Below, piece after piece: positions 43,400 through 56,860 of a stretch of 64,000 bases of DNA. Where the stretch lies: contig OZ022258.1 in assembly GCA_963978905.1 (NCBI GenBank), positions 30,074,716-30,138,715 on the forward strand, read 5' to 3'. This DNA is from Trichostrongylus colubriformis (Eukaryota; Nematoda; Chromadorea; Rhabditida; Trichostrongylidae). The notes beneath the pieces are model-generated. The model was not told where the DNA came from, did no database searches, and worked only from the letters and a program-made list of their open reading frames with translations. Each line of letters starts with the position of its first letter. Position 1 is the stretch's first letter. The position numbers were made by a program, and so were the translations under genes.

Positions 43400-44915
43400 T
43401 AACATAGGTGCACGCTGATGCAGCCTGATGCACGCACTTCGTGAAGAGCGAGAGTTGAGACGTTACCTACGGTAGGCAGACAAACGGATGGTAATTATGC
43501 CTCATGAAAACTCATGAAAAAGACCCGTTTTCAAGACTGTCAAGGGTATTCAGATGCCCACAGGAGAAGGCTTCACCACTCAAACAGGTTAGCAGACATT
43601 ATCATACAGCTCCCCATGAAAACAAGGATAAAGACCGAACAAAGAATCAGATGGTGGGAACCAAGGAGGAACTGATGGCTCCAAGGGGACGATAATGGAA
43701 ATGAGTCTCCCAAACCCTATCGGTCCGACACAGGAAACTTGAAACGAGGCAGCCAATCCTAGGTTGCGGACGAACACTGTGAAAACTCGAGGGGCTTCAA
43801 AGGAGACAAAGCGGCGTGGCTCTAGAAAGAGAAGATTCAGAGAGTAGCGAAAGAAGTGAAGGGGCATACAAGCGCTAGTAGAGAGCAAAAAACTCCATAT
43901 TGTCACCTTAAAACGTTGCAAAAGGCTTGCTAGGACTCCTGCCAAATCAAGAAACACGGAAATGGATGCCTTGTGCTAGAGATCAAAAGGTAGAGAGGCA
44001 ACGATTTCCTTCAGGCTGGCCACAGCCAAAAATCGAGTAACTCGAGACGTTTGTGTAGTGAAAGCGGTAAAAAGTGCGAGCATGCTATCTATCGCGGTTT
44101 TGCCGCGATCATGCGGTCGGTTTTTATAATCAATATTTTTGTATATTGTATACTGTATATGGTATGTCTCAGCCTGACCTAGCCTAATCGATTGGAATCT
44201 CAGACGCTTGACAGGCACGAGCGCATTCCATCGACGGAGCAAGAAGCCGAAAGGGATAAAAGAAGAGACTGCCCGCTGCATGGGCCGCATAAAGGGACTC
44301 CGGACAGTCATAGGGGGTTCGTCTTCTGGGTTTCAGTCACCAGCGTCAGACTTCACAGTTTCCTGCTTTTTTCCATTTGCTTCGTTCTTTCTTATCAAGT
44401 ATTAATACTGCATATTGTCAGATAAAGTGCACCTTGAAAACGTGTTATCGTATCGAGGATATATCACACCTTTGGGCACGAGCAATATCGCGTGGCACGG
44501 CTAGCAGCACTATATATATTTATATAAATTATTACACTATCTTGAAGAAATCATCGAGGTCGAGACAGGTAGAGTGAAGTGCTTCTACGGGATCCGAACG
44601 AGTTCTTGGAAGAAGAGCTTACAGAAAGAGGGTTCTAATTTCCTTTCGAACGGGAGAAGAAAGGTAGTGCTGCGGAAAAGAAGGTGATGGCTCTTCGTTC
44701 AGGAATACTAATACATAGTAGAGGCGTGAAAGGCAGGAGAATATGAAGTGGACTAGTTCACACGTTTCTTCGAAGTAGTGTAGATACAAATTCGAATGCG
44801 TGAAGGACTAAAACCATCGTTCCTATATCGAAGCAGAAGTAGGACACATAAATGGAGTATTTCGTCTACTGTAGAATATAGGTGCAGCTTATATTATTAT
44901 ATAGAGGTATATGAA
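43400..44915. other. No gene recognised
   Basis: Includes a TATATTTATATAAATTA stretch near 44512. Frames of 60-120 codons show no family signature. Confidence 0.45.
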
Positions 44916-44919
44916 CAGC

Positions 44920-45170
44920 TGGTTGACATGAGATAAATTGAGCTCGTCCCCATTCCTCAAGGGGTTCATGCGTGAGTGGTCCATGATGGATACCACTTTC
45001 ACCCTAAGGAAACGGATGGAGGAATGTATTGAAAAGCGCCGGCTTTGCACCCAAGCCTTCCTTAACCTTGAAAGGAGCTTCGACCGTCTACCCTCGCCAG
45101 CAGCAATCCGGAGCGCGCTTCGAGAACGATAGGCCAGAATACCTGGTCCCCATCATTCAGAGTAGTAAGT
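44920..45170 (+). pseudogene. RTE-like non-LTR reverse transcriptase fragment
   Basis: The frame around 44938-45132 reads FLKGFMREWSMMDTTFTLRK, then MEECIEKRRLC and FLNLERSFDRLPSPAAIRSAL. It matches the RT block GFxxxxSTxDAxFxLRxxxE...KR...xFLDLExAFDxxP. The catalytic-type Asp positions of this block (usually FLDLEKAFD) read FLNLERSFD, so the first Asp is Asn. It stops at 45132, and the YADD region is not found. Decayed fragment. Confidence 0.75.
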
Positions 45171-47500
45171 ACGATTGAAAAAATATGCACTGAACATCGT
45201 AACATACCGTGTCTATTTGAGGTTCCCTCAACCTTTCTTCTGATAAAGTAACTGCTGCGATCGAAGATGCCTTGTTTGAGTCAGCATCGACGATGATGTT
45301 TTCATAGTAAGCATTCCTCATGGCTTTATAAAGAGCCAACTCGTGGGAAAGAGGGCTCGCCATAAGAAGAGCATATGAGAGAAATGTGTCACATGCCCGT
45401 AAAGTTCAAATGAATTAATTCAAATGAATGCATTAATTTTGATGTGATCTACCAAAGCGAATGGTAAACATAAAGGCAACATACACTGTGGAGACCGGGA
45501 AACGCTAGCAATACGTGTCCAAAAACAGCTTGTGGTGAAGGCAGGGTTTTATGAGGACACCTCTGGAAAAGACTACATGCATGTATAAGGACAGCATGAC
45601 ATCTCTCATTCACTAACAACAACCAATTAGTGTCGTTTTGTTTTTGCTGTGGTGGAATAGGTGAGTTGGTTTCTTTCGTAGGGGATTTTTTCAGCTATTT
45701 TCTTAAATTTCCGCTACAGACGTCAGGGATGAGGGTTCGGCAGAATAGTGGAAAAATACAGCCAAACCCCCATCTGGTAAAATCTCAAATCTTGAACCAC
45801 GTCTAGTCCTTTGAGAATGATGACCTTTCAAATGAGAACCTTGCTGGCATAGTAGAAAAGCTGGAACTGACATCTATGCCGAGATTTCACGAAGAGACAA
45901 GTTGCAATCAATTACTATATTCTAAACCCGTAGAAAAAGTGGTCAAAGGAATCCAGAATTATTCAACTACCTGACGAAAATAAAGTGATATGTTGTCAGA
46001 CAGACCCTCTTACACGCAACCAAAGTTCTACACGAATCTGAATGAAATCTGAAGCAAAACAAAATGAAGGGTGCACACTAATGGAGGGTCGAGCATCGCG
46101 TGGAATTTTTTTCGGAATTTACGACACCACGTATGACCTGAACACGAGCCTCCCCCTCTGCCCTCGTAAATAACAACAAAAGAAAAACATGATCGTCACT
46201 GAATATGTGCCGTAAACCGGTTCACGTGGCACCGTCACAGCGATGATGTAGCATTAACTTTTTTTGTAGTAAGTTTGACAATGTTTACGAAATTATAACT
46301 TCTGTGAATCTCAGTGTCCGAAGTAATAACAATGCTTTCATTATGACTACCTTACCCTGATCGACTGATCGCTTGGTTGTGGCAAAGTTCCCTGGGCGCA
46401 AATTATGTCGGCGAAAATCCGAGAAGTAATTTTAAAGTGCCTCACTTCAAATAAGAACAAAATCAACTTCCATTAAAAGCAATTATATGAAGCGAAATCT
46501 GCGTGGGCGGAATCTGCGATGCTGCCGCTGCCTTATGTCTGCTAGAATTACGCCATGCATCAGAAAGAAAGAAATCAGATTAAAATTATTTCGCCGGGCT
46601 TCTTTTTTCATGTCGACCTGTCAAATCTTCCAATCATTCATTGCTGAATTTAAAAAGAGGTGCTTTCAGCACACGTTCTCTGCTCCCTGAGACCAACGGT
46701 GCTCCTACCACGTATCCCTCGCTCCTGAGAGACCTGCTCTTGAGAGGAGAACTGCGTAGGCCGACTTGGTTGTAGTGTATGTGATTTCAGTCCACACAGT
46801 CCAGTTCTAGGGTATACAGAATTTTCGCGTCTACAAGTGCTCGACCTGGGCTTGTCTACGTGCTTGCAACCGCAGCAACATATTAATGTATCCACATTAG
46901 CTAAATCTTCATTTGCATCCCATAATTTCTTGTGAATGCATCCATGCGGTGACCTGTTGAAAATAACTCGCTATAGAGCTGAGTAGTGTATGAAGGAGAT
47001 CTCCCTGCACGTGATACCGGACCATAGGTTCATCGGGGATGGGGAGATTGGCGTTGGCCGATATTGTTTGGGTTGCAGGAAGCATGAAATCCATTGAAAC
47101 CCATCACGGTGGAGGGCACACTATTCCTTTGATACTTCTTGGAATCGTGGACTGTGTACAAGGTATCATGTTGGTTTTTGAAACCAAATGCCTGCAGTTT
47201 GAGGTATGGAACGATTACGATCCTCTCCCTCTCATAGGGTCGAATACGCCCCTTCCCCCTTAGGCAGAGGGAGCGTATGTCGTCGGATGCAGATGAGCTT
47301 ACAAATCCTCCTGAAAATGCGCCAGAGTAAATTTAAGACAATCATATAAACTGCGAGGAGTGGTGAAGGCTCGGTCCTGCAAGATGTTCCAAAAGGAATG
47401 CTGAGCAAGTTGAAATTTATGGTGTTTGGTGGTCATAACTACGACGTGTTGATGTCATGGAGGCTGTTCTGAGAACACTGCTCCCGCAATCACGCCTTCG
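45170..47500. other. No gene recognised
   Basis: No TIR structure, satellite or domain-bearing frame stands out. A 74-codon plus frame at 47039-47263 is mildly hydrophobic but unsupported. Confidence 0.4.
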
Positions 47501-47566
47501 GTCAGGCTTGCTTCCCAATGGAGGTTATCCTGTTCGGGCCCGAGGTCGGATACAATATAGGGATGG

Positions 47567-47880
47567 GGTGTCTCCTGACGACATCGATGAGTTGGTTCTG
47601 CTTATTCACTTTTGACCCGAATTACGTTGGGTTCGCGGGAATTTTGTACTTTTTCGCGCCGCATCGCAGCAAGCCTCCTTCGGAGAGGAAGCCACCCGAT
47701 TATTCCAGGTTTTCGATGCGCAAAGACTGCGCTATCTTCACAATCCAATCGCTGCTTCTGATAGACTCCTATGAGAGCACGGGACAATCTGTGCGGCAAT
47801 CCCCTGCGACCCATAGGGTGCTTCCTTCCTATCTTCGTCATTGTGCCCAGTTCAAAGGTTACCTCATTGAATCCTGGGAC
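47567..47880 (+). pseudogene. Decayed coding-like region, unassigned
   Basis: One plus frame reads like protein for about 100 codons (pieces: VSPDDIDELVLLIHF, FGEEATRLFQVFDAQRLRYL, HGTICAAIPCDP), interrupted by single stops. Two of these are TGA/TAG followed by E-H-G and G-A-S, where TGG would keep the frame open. That is the pattern of a decayed gene or transposon. I do not recognise the family. A different frame is open for 123 codons but looks less protein-like. Confidence 0.25.
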
Positions 47881-47889
47881 ATATCATAA

Positions 47890-50800
47890 TATGTTGGTTG
47901 GCACCGTTAGTTGATCGCTCAAACCAGTGAAACTCCTGTTGATATCTCTTTTCTACTTAGTATGGCAAAACTTCGTCAGGCGGTCAGTACTTTAAGCGCA
48001 CCCTGCATAAGATTAGTATTTCAGGGGAGAAGGAAGGAAGTGTAGAGCTACTAAAGTAGCAGGATGATTGCATCTACCAGTACGAACATAATGGAAATCC
48101 ACATAGTAATCCTGGTGTTCTGCGGTTAGGCCATTCTCGGTGGCATTTAATGTGCCGATTCGTCGTGCATGCAAATGTACGACGTTAGAGTTAAGTAAGA
48201 GGAGGGAAGTTCACCATAGCGACAAGTGAGCACCTGAGAAAATAGAGCAGAGATTAAAATACAAGGTTGAAAGTGAGAACATCGTCCTCAAGCTTCAAAC
48301 AAAGCAGCTATAGAAATGCTTGTACATAAGGTAAAACTCATGTGCAGGCAGCTTCGATAAGAAGTTCACAATCGTAGAATCGATGAGCGCGTAAGGTCAC
48401 ACTACTTCATCTGAAAGGCGGTACAGCCATAAAAAGGCAATCAAGAAGATAGGCCGCTACGTCGTTCGAGCACGTTTAATTGAAGCGATTGCCGAATCTC
48501 CGTTGAAATCTTACAGGAGTAAGAGGACTTCACGTGGTAATTGAAGTATAACGTGACTATGAAAGATGACGGGATTTATGAGTTTCATACAAATGACTGC
48601 AGAGTCAGATTTGGGAGCAGATTACTCTACCATGTTTTCAGGAAATTTCACCACTTCCGCACGTGTTCGACGAATTGTTTATTAATGCGATGACAAATAA
48701 GAAATCACTTCGCATGACATTCTGCCAACAAATGATAGAATTAGAAATATTGGTGAAGAGAAAGAGCTGCGCTATCAAAGACTGAAAGCACATTTCTCGA
48801 TGAGCAGAGGAATTCCACTAATAAGAATCCATTCAGAGATTAACCATCGCCGACAAGTGGATAGAAAAGGATAAGTCAACAGAGACGCAGCTTGAGAATT
48901 TTTCGTGATGAAAATCTTCTCGTGCTTCAGGAAAAAAAGCAAGAAAGAATTCATGAGCGGCATCATTCATCTCTGCAAGGGACAATCGATAGAAATCTCA
49001 TCAAAGAGCTGATTAAAACAGTTACAGTTGTTGATTTAACGCAAGAGAACCATAGAATGGTGACACATTGGCAAGATGAAGAATCCTGTGGCATAGAATT
49101 GATAAAACAACCGTCAACACAAATCCCTCAAGCTCAAGCCATTTGTTTTGGAATAGGGTGTGGCTTAGCTTAATTAATGCGGCATTTGCGAATTAGCGCC
49201 GGCCGCCCTCGGTTTTCCATATATCATTTCGAATTCCAGTAAGTGAAAAACCAGGGGAAGGACACCGAGGAAGGATGGTGCAAAAAGTGAAGGTGTGAAA
49301 GCTCACGTAGTTTAATCCAAGTTCACACGAGAGATAATCCAGCTTAAGGAAAGACAGGTCAGTGATTACGCCGCTTTAGTGCTCAGCACAAAATAAATGT
49401 TGCATAGTATTGCGGAGCAGTAGAAAAATGCATCTGTCATTAGAAATGATGGAAGCTGTCTGTGATTTTTTACTATGATGATTCTCTATGATTACCGAAT
49501 CGGAAAGCGACACAAGCGTGAACTGACATTCGCAAAGTTACAGCGCCGGGTTATTCACCTGACAATGAGCTCATCGGTCTTTGAGCACCAAATATAGTCA
49601 CATGTAGCTCTTTCATTGACGAAAACACCAAAGGTAACATCTTCCTCAACTATTAGAGGCAACAAATATTGGAGGCAAGCCTGGTACCACTACGGCACTA
49701 CGAGTGGTCGGAGGCACCACGAGTTACACTCTGAGTATTTCGGACTGGTAGGACATGAATATTGTAAATTAACGCGGAGATTTTAGGGAAGCGATATGTG
49801 GCGGTATTGGCATGCGTGTTTTGAAGGCAAATCTCGCCATAATTCGGCTTCATTCAATTATTTGGCTTGCCCTCTAGGAACATTCGAGCACAGGCGCTCC
49901 GCAGTGCTGCGTTCTAGATAATCACTTCCAGTTGCTTTAGGAAGGCGTACTGCGCTCAAGCGGATGTAGCGCCTGATGGCGCATCGTAGCTTGTAGAGTT
50001 ACTTAAGGGCCTGCTGTTTATGAAGGTGAGGTCGATTAACTTATCATTGCGGGATGTGCGTTTGGACTTCTTACCAGGGAAAGGAAGCTTTGAAGGTGGT
50101 GTTCATGGCAAAGTGATCCTGGGAATTGAGCAACAGCTACAGCTTGGCTTTCACCATCGCTCCAAGCCCGAGTGATGCAGAGGCGCGAAAACACCCCTCA
50201 GTCAGAATCAACGGGAGGAGTCTCACTTTCCGACATTTTGATCGTTTCACACCGTTCTTTCCCCATCTGAACACTGCTTAGCACTACATATGGAACTACA
50301 AAGAACAATCAAAAACAGAAGAAACAAGTCGTCGCAAGGATCAAAGAGGATCTCTTGCGATGGAAACGAACTGCTCTCTGTACAGCTTCAGTCGCTTACC
50401 GAAGGGCCGGTATTCACGGAAAGGGCAGCGAAGCCAGCCAGCCGTGTACGTTGCCCGCCTTCTGCTGTCGCAGGAGACCAAACGCAGTCAAACCAGGCCG
50501 CGATAAAGATGATCAAGGCCTGCCCTTTAGGGCACATTTGATGCCTCCTGACTCTCAATTAATTTTCACAGAGCATGCTTTCCAGTTCTCACCCCATTCA
50601 TTATCCTCTCCCCCCTCTCTAATACGCCGCTAAATCGAAATCAAAAACGGCAATCAAAAGCTCGCACACTGTTTTGCTGTTGCTTTTTGGAGGCAGTGTT
50701 TGGGATAGTGTGGGTGACAGGGAATCCCAAAAGGAGGCATTGACTGAAAAATTACGGGGCTGAAAGGCCAATGTATGGCGAAATCCCCCGCAAAAGGCGC

Positions 50801-52480
50801 CCCCTTGAGCTGTGGCGGAGGCGGCCTCGTCGGGGCAAGCCGCCTTGGTATAGGGCAGCCCGCCTCCAGGCGACGTGATTAGTGGTTGGTCACTGCGAGG
50901 TTGGTAAAGGAAATCAGCAGGTTTGCAAGTATCGCAGCGCGCTTTCTCACTTTTAACTTGAAGCTCACCACATGAAAATAGATGCTGTCGCATTTCCGAA
51001 CATCCCTTCATGTTTACGTCCTGGAATTCCAATAAAAAACCTATGCGGACTACCCGTCTCTTGACGGAAAGGTCCGCGCCTAGAACCAACGGTGGGAAGG
51101 GGTCCTATTTTTCGGCTTTTTGGCCATTTCCATCCGTTTTTTCTATACTGTTCTGTTACTAGGCATCTCGGCTTACTTTTCGTTTGAATTTCCCCTAAAG
51201 CTGCCTTTAAGTCTCTTCAAGGGTTCAAATACGGTGAGATCATTTCACTGCCGTATATGACGTTCTCATAGAGAATAGATTGAGTGTGTTGCGCTGGTTG
51301 CTGTAGACGAAGTGCAAAGCTTTACGAAAAGAAAGTGAGGGTTTGAAAAGACTCCCCGGGGGCCTCGTCTTGAGCTACATACCAGATAGATAGGTATTGC
51401 CGAATGGACTATCCGACCGGAGAGAATCCAGAAGTCTCTGCTACCGGCACAACATCACAACTCACTGTTGGAGGCCACTTCAGACGACCCTCATATTCCA
51501 ATTTTACTTTCAGCCCTCTATTTATGAGTGTTACTGTTGGCCTCACGAGCACCTGTGCACATGTAGAACAAATGTGCCTCGTGCTGGTATGAGCAAGCTG
51601 TCACTTGTTTCCAAAATTATTGAAATATACAAAAGTCCTTCGAAACTGTGAAGTTCAAATTGTGAAGTTGCTATAAATTTACGAGCTCATACATGTTGAT
51701 CTCCGCCGTGATCTTCTCGAAGCCTGCGCTTGCTTTAGTTTAATATCTCAATTTATGGACTGGAGAACTTGAAGGTTTCGTTTCAGAATTACTTACGCGC
51801 TTGCAATCAAAAATCAAAGACGGATTTCCTATGGATAATAACAGATGACCAAAAGGATGAAAAATTGCTTGTACACCTTTCCCCTCCGAAGGACCAAGTT
51901 TTCTCTCCATCAGCACTACTTTTCACGTAAAACCAGTTATTATGCGGGTGCGTGTTTCTCCACAAGTGTCATTCAAGTAAAGACTCAAAGAGAAGCAGGG
52001 GCCAGGGTCAATCGCGGCTTCGAGGACAGTTTACCTAAAAATACGAGCCTTCCTCCCCAAATAAGGGGCCTTCATACGACCCTTCCCCCTCTTCTTCAGG
52101 TTTCGTTATTTCTATGGTCCACACAGTCCACGCGACTCATCAAGGAGACTAAGAGCTTACGTGTGAAACAACTGAAACGAAACTAGTTAGAAAATAAGAA
52201 AAATGAGAAAAAAACTAACAACATTCAATACTTATATTCCCAAACGAAAGCATCGCTGACAGTGGGTTATGTGCCCGTACTCTGATAACAGAGGAGAAAG
52301 GTTCAATGACATACAAGTTATGCGACAGGGAAAAAAGGTGAAAAAAAGAAGCAGAGAAAGCTGGAAACTAAACAGAAGCAATGTAATGAGCGCAATTAAG
52401 ATTGCGGCCTCGCTATTGCAGTAGCGACGCGGTAATCGCAATGGAGCGCGGTATCTTTCCAGAAGTAAATTTAAGCATTC
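47890..52480. other. Long stretch without a recognised gene
   Basis: A 93-codon frame at 48892-49173 is charged and helix-like (VLQEKKQERIHERHHSSLQG) and may be a decayed retroelement fragment. The 50619-51089 minus frame is long but starts without ATG and has no family signature. Splice-consistent exons were not found. Confidence 0.4.
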
Positions 52481-52499
52481 TTTGAATACTTGTAACTCT

Positions 52500-52600
52500 A
52501 CTCGAAGGAATCGTCCACGGAAAAAGTGAGTTCCTTTGTTACTCATACTTGTTGCATTTGCCTATTAAGGGCCACGTGCAAAGTTTCACGCATTAAACTT
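52500..52600 (+). mobile_element. MITE family D, single arm
   Basis: GAAGGAATCGTCCACGGAAA through GCCACGTGCAAAGTTTCACG matches the left arm of 6591-7013. The opposite arm is not adjacent; an inverse arm lies at 57625-57745. Confidence 0.6.
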
Positions 52601-53845
52601 CATCTTCCAAAGTACTGTATACTGTTTTCTCTAGGCCGTCAAAGAGGCGAGATCTCCTACGATCACTTGGAAAAAATTATTCATTGTATGGGCCTCATGT
52701 ACACGTATCTTGCTCTCAGGAAACCAATGGCAGGGGGATTGGCTTCGGTACGCTTCGCTGCAGGATGCTCCATACATGAAAATTTCATTCACAATCTTGT
52801 GAATACTACGCTTCTCCAGTGTGCATATAATGTCAGTTCCCAGAGAAAAGGACTCATCCTGAGGATGACGTTCTCAATGAGCGAGCTAATTGAAGCCATA
52901 TATTCAAGGCTGTCTGAGGATCGAGACGATTAAAGAATATATGTTGGTCGTAAATCAGCACCTGAGTTATATGATGTTGAACGCATTACCATTCATTTCA
53001 GCTGAAGTGCTGGTCCCTTGAAAAACTTCTCCGAGCATGTCTTAACCAATAGCAAGTTCAAGATCTCGCAAGGATCCTTTCATTACTTCATGGATAATAG
53101 GGCCATCGCGTGACCGTCTCGCTCAGTTACAAAGGCATCCGTAATTGCGCGATAGAACTAACAGGTGCTCTCTTTTCAGTCCTTTTTTAAGTTTCAGCTT
53201 TATGCCAAATGGATTGTTTTTTTTTAACATTGGCGCCAAATTTCCGAGTGTATTTGCACATCCTACAAACGATTGAACAAACATAAGCCAATTTTAGACT
53301 GTATAGGTATTAGGTTGAACCATGATTTCAGGGCCGCTCTGCTAGCTATTTGCTTACTATTTTTGGTTATTCTACCTTCCAAATCATTCAGCATACTACC
53401 CACAACACATTGTCATCACAGTGACTGCTGTTCAGATTTCTTCCAATGCTCATGAAACTCTACAGATAACTGGTTGTGAAACGATTGGAAATTGGTACTG
53501 AGTTTACTTTGGTTATCTTGTCATTTCTTTCCAAGAAAAAAAAAAACGCTACAGGGCAGAATAAAATGTGATCCGTTAGCGCGAGGATAGGGCCATGAAA
53601 TGGATAAGGAGGGAATGCCCAGTCAAAGTCCTTTAATTTCTCTGAAGTTTCTTCACAGTAGGGGTCATTCATTTTTACGCAGGTAGTGGAATTTGCTTTG
53701 GTTTTCCTGTAGCTGAGAAGTTATACGAAAATTAAAGCACAGCGAACTGTTACCGTAAAAACTTTCGTGGATATTGACATCATAAACTACCAGCTCGCAG
53801 CTCTCTCCCTTGGGTGTTGTGCCCTTATGTCAGGATTTCGCAGGA
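52600..53845. other. No gene recognised
   Basis: The 52526-52933 plus frame (135 codons) is the longest. Its second half (RKGLILRMTFSMSELIEAIY) looks protein-like, but I cannot assign it. GTATTAGGTTGA at 53308 resembles a mariner end, without a partner nearby. Confidence 0.3.
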
Positions 53846-54010
53846 CGACAAGCGGCATGCAACGGGGTGTGTGCGAGCTATGCGCGTCGCGGTAGTTGGG
53901 TCATAGAACGATTACACGCTAACGCAAGGGTCGCGGTGCGCAGTTGACTTAATCACCTCGAGACCCAACAACACGGCGCCTTTATCTCGTCCGCATTGCT
54001 CCGCTTGCGA
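53845..54010. mobile_element. Degenerate relative of palindromic MITE H
   Basis: GTGTGCGAGCTATGCGCG, a central GATTACACGCT segment, and CTCGAGACCCAACAACACGG echo 12628-12874 in order. The arms have lost most complementarity. Confidence 0.4.
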
Positions 54011-54384
54011 CATGCGGTGGGTGGAAATCCTGACATATATGTACACACCCTTCTTCCTTTTCCCTCAGCAAGTCGGGAGAACCTTTCTCCATAGGTCTGG
54101 ACTTCGGCTGTCGAAACTCCCGAACATGTTGAGCAGAGACTTCCTCGTCCATAGATTGGTTATCGTACCGCCTCCTCTGTTCACCGCCGATGAATATGTT
54201 TTACAACCATGCGAAGGATTTATGAAAAGTCAGGAGGAGCATATCAAGCTCAAGCCGTGGGTTGAGCTGTTGTGGGTTCAGCACTTGTGAATAAAACCCT
54301 AACCAGACCTTCCTCACTTTGTAAGCATATCTCAAGGTTGTGTTCATGCACCACAGGTAGTGCCCCATGATGGATGTGCTGGAC

Positions 54385-54592
54385 TGCTTAAAGACACCGT
54401 AAGGGAGTAATTTTGGCTTACGGTAGAACAGACGTAGTGTGGACGAGTTCAAGTGACCGCCATTGCACAAACTCGCCAATTTGACGCCTTGGCATGGTGC
54501 CAAGAGAAGATGTTTCCATTATAAAGTTGTTCATTCCTTTTACCTTCTCCTTTGTTCTTTCTTATATTGTTTCTAGATGTACTTACATGAAT
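54385..54592. repeat. Dispersed ~205-bp repeat, copy 2
   Basis: Same orientation and extent as 25985-26187. It also ends with the T/C-rich stretch and TTGTTTCTAGATGTACTTAC. Flanks differ on both sides, so the ends are fairly well defined by the pair. Confidence 0.65.
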
Positions 54593-55241
54593 GTTAATGT
54601 AGTTGGGAATGGCCACTCCACTGCGCTGGGAGTCAGGTGCTACAACTAAAGTTGGCCCGCGGCCGTCTCCTACAGCGGACAACTGGAACGCCAGTGCGAT
54701 GATGCGAATGAGGCGCGAATACACACCGCAGCGATGCACTTTTGAGTTCGGGTTTTTTCACCGATTATCGCTTCTAACCTTCTGCGTTCGTTACGAAATG
54801 CTCATTTCTTTGTATGTTTCTCTTGTTTCGGACCCCCTTCCGGTTCCTTTAAGATCCTTGTGATGAGCTTAGCGTAGGGCATTGATAGTGATGTGATGGG
54901 TTACCAATGGGTCCATAATCTCCGTCAGAAAATTCCTTTCTGAACGAATGGTAGCAGAGATGAACCATCAGTTGAGAAATCGTGAACTTTTCTGCCGCGT
55001 GGTAGACGTTGACCCGGGCGCGCCTGCAAAAAATAAGAAGAAGAGCTTCCTATTCGTATGATAAGCAAGGCAGGCAGCGAACAAAGGAGCTGGTCAGCTG
55101 GAGTATCACACAATAATGCAAGCAGCGGAGCATCGGGATCCTTCCAGTCGTATTGACAATAGCAAATGTATGGTGGTCCGGAAGGGCGATTGTCAGGTGT
55201 TGAGAGCCCCATCATAAGTACAGTGATAACCACCATTCTTG

Positions 55242-55288
55242 CGCAGCCCTCACTGCACTCCACGTGATGGAGTGCAGTGAGGGCTGCG
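55242..55288. repeat. Perfect 21-bp hairpin
   Basis: CGCAGCCCTCACTGCACTCC plus A at 55242-55262 is exactly mirrored at 55268-55288, with the 5-nt loop CGTGA. No longer arms or TSD are evident. Confidence 0.85.
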
Positions 55289-56639
55289 TCACTGCCCCTT
55301 GAATCTTACATTCAGTCAACTTCTGTCCCTTGTTGCCCGGATCTCTTGCTGGACGCTATCTTTGTGCTTTGAACTCGTGAAAAGGGAAAATGAAAGGCGA
55401 ATAGGGACTGAAACTGATGAAGAGCTTTCAAGTGTATGAGGTGATTTATCACACTTTCCCTGATAGATCTTTCAGCATTACTAGCTTCTTCGTGACAACA
55501 TTATTTATAGAACCGTGTATGCCAGGAAACTCAACCCTGACTGTCAAACTGTGTCAATAGCGCATCGAATGCCTAGTCATTTTCGTCATGAGTTGGTGGG
55601 TGCGTATTATGGGCCGCATTAAGTTCCTCGACAATTCGAGTGTTCTGGCACACACCCCTCACCCATATACATTGTGGGTTGCGCTTCCAGTAAACTCAAG
55701 GACGTACACAGCTTTACCGAAAGTTTGGGCGGCGAACGACGACATCCTCTACTATTTCCCAAGAAACAATTTTTTTGTTCGGTCACTGTGCAGTACACAA
55801 CCATCGCAATCAGATTCTTAATGCTGTGCTTACAAATTAGAAGAAAAACAAAATTAATAGTAATGTGTTAGTTGCAATAACTGACATGTGAAACTATTCT
55901 GAGAAACATTAGCGATGATTTTTGCATAGTTCCTAAGATGCTAATAGATGATGAAATATATGTACATCTCATCGTTTCTGAGCAGATGTTAAGGAGGAAA
56001 TCGAATTATGCATCCAACCGCTGCTCAAAAACGGCTAGAAGCAAGAACGTACTGGAGAACGTCCATGATACAACGGGGACTACGTCGATGATATGCGTGC
56101 CTATTCCACTCCCCATGAATACGCCAGCAGCTAAGTTGGGCTTTTCTAGAAAAAACTGAACAGATCCTTCTTAGTGCGCAAAGGAGTCAGTCGATGAGGT
56201 TCAAGATCTGGCCTTTCTTCATCACTAGTCGTTAAATGGAGCTCGCTCTCCACGCCATCTGTTTTTGTGATATATTTTAGTTTGTAGGCCAACAGACATT
56301 GTTCTGTAGGCTCCATCGGATGAAAGCAATCGCTTTCTCAGGCAGAGAATCTACTGGAAGCCTCCAGCAATTTCGTCGAAGCTGCAGTCACTCTTCATTT
56401 CAACAGCCAGTGAACCGGAAAGTACCACAACTTCTCGCAATTTCAGTGTAAGCTCTGCATCAAACGAAGAATCCTGATCCGATTTTGTAGAGTCGCATGG
56501 GCTAAAGCCGGGCGATCCGAGTGCGAGGAGCAATTGACGTCTAGCAATCCAAAAATCAAAAACCTTTTTGTCCATACTTTTTCTTTTCATAGTGTTCATT
56601 TGTTTCTTATTATTGGTTTGTAAAAAAAATTTTTTGTTT

Positions 56640-56860
56640 GACTGGCATGATGAGACCTGCCCGAGCCGTAACGCGATTGCACAGTTAGTAGAGAAAGGCA
56701 TGGAGAACTCAGCAATTTCTTCGAAGATCGAGTTCCTCTGAGGACCGTCCAAAAGATTGTAGAGCAATGGAAAGAGGGAGGACACATCCAAAGCAGACCC
56801 ATAAGTTGAAGAAAACGGACTGTCAACACCGGACAGGTGCTCGGGATTATTAGTGCGATT
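56640..56860 (+). pseudogene. Tc1/mariner-type helix-turn-helix relic
   Basis: RNAIAQLVEKGMENSAISSK in one frame, then after a one-base shift VPLRTVQKIVEQWKEGGHIQ followed by SRPIS. This is the pattern of the first helix-turn-helix of Tc1-like transposases (helix, turn, recognition helix, then a W.xxG...RP block). The catalytic domain is not recognised downstream. The long minus-strand frame at 56351-56926 runs antisense to it. Moderate confidence only. Confidence 0.4.

Noticed and set aside
50619..51089. 156-codon minus frame
   Set aside because: No family signature; GC-rich local composition explains the openness; no splice support.
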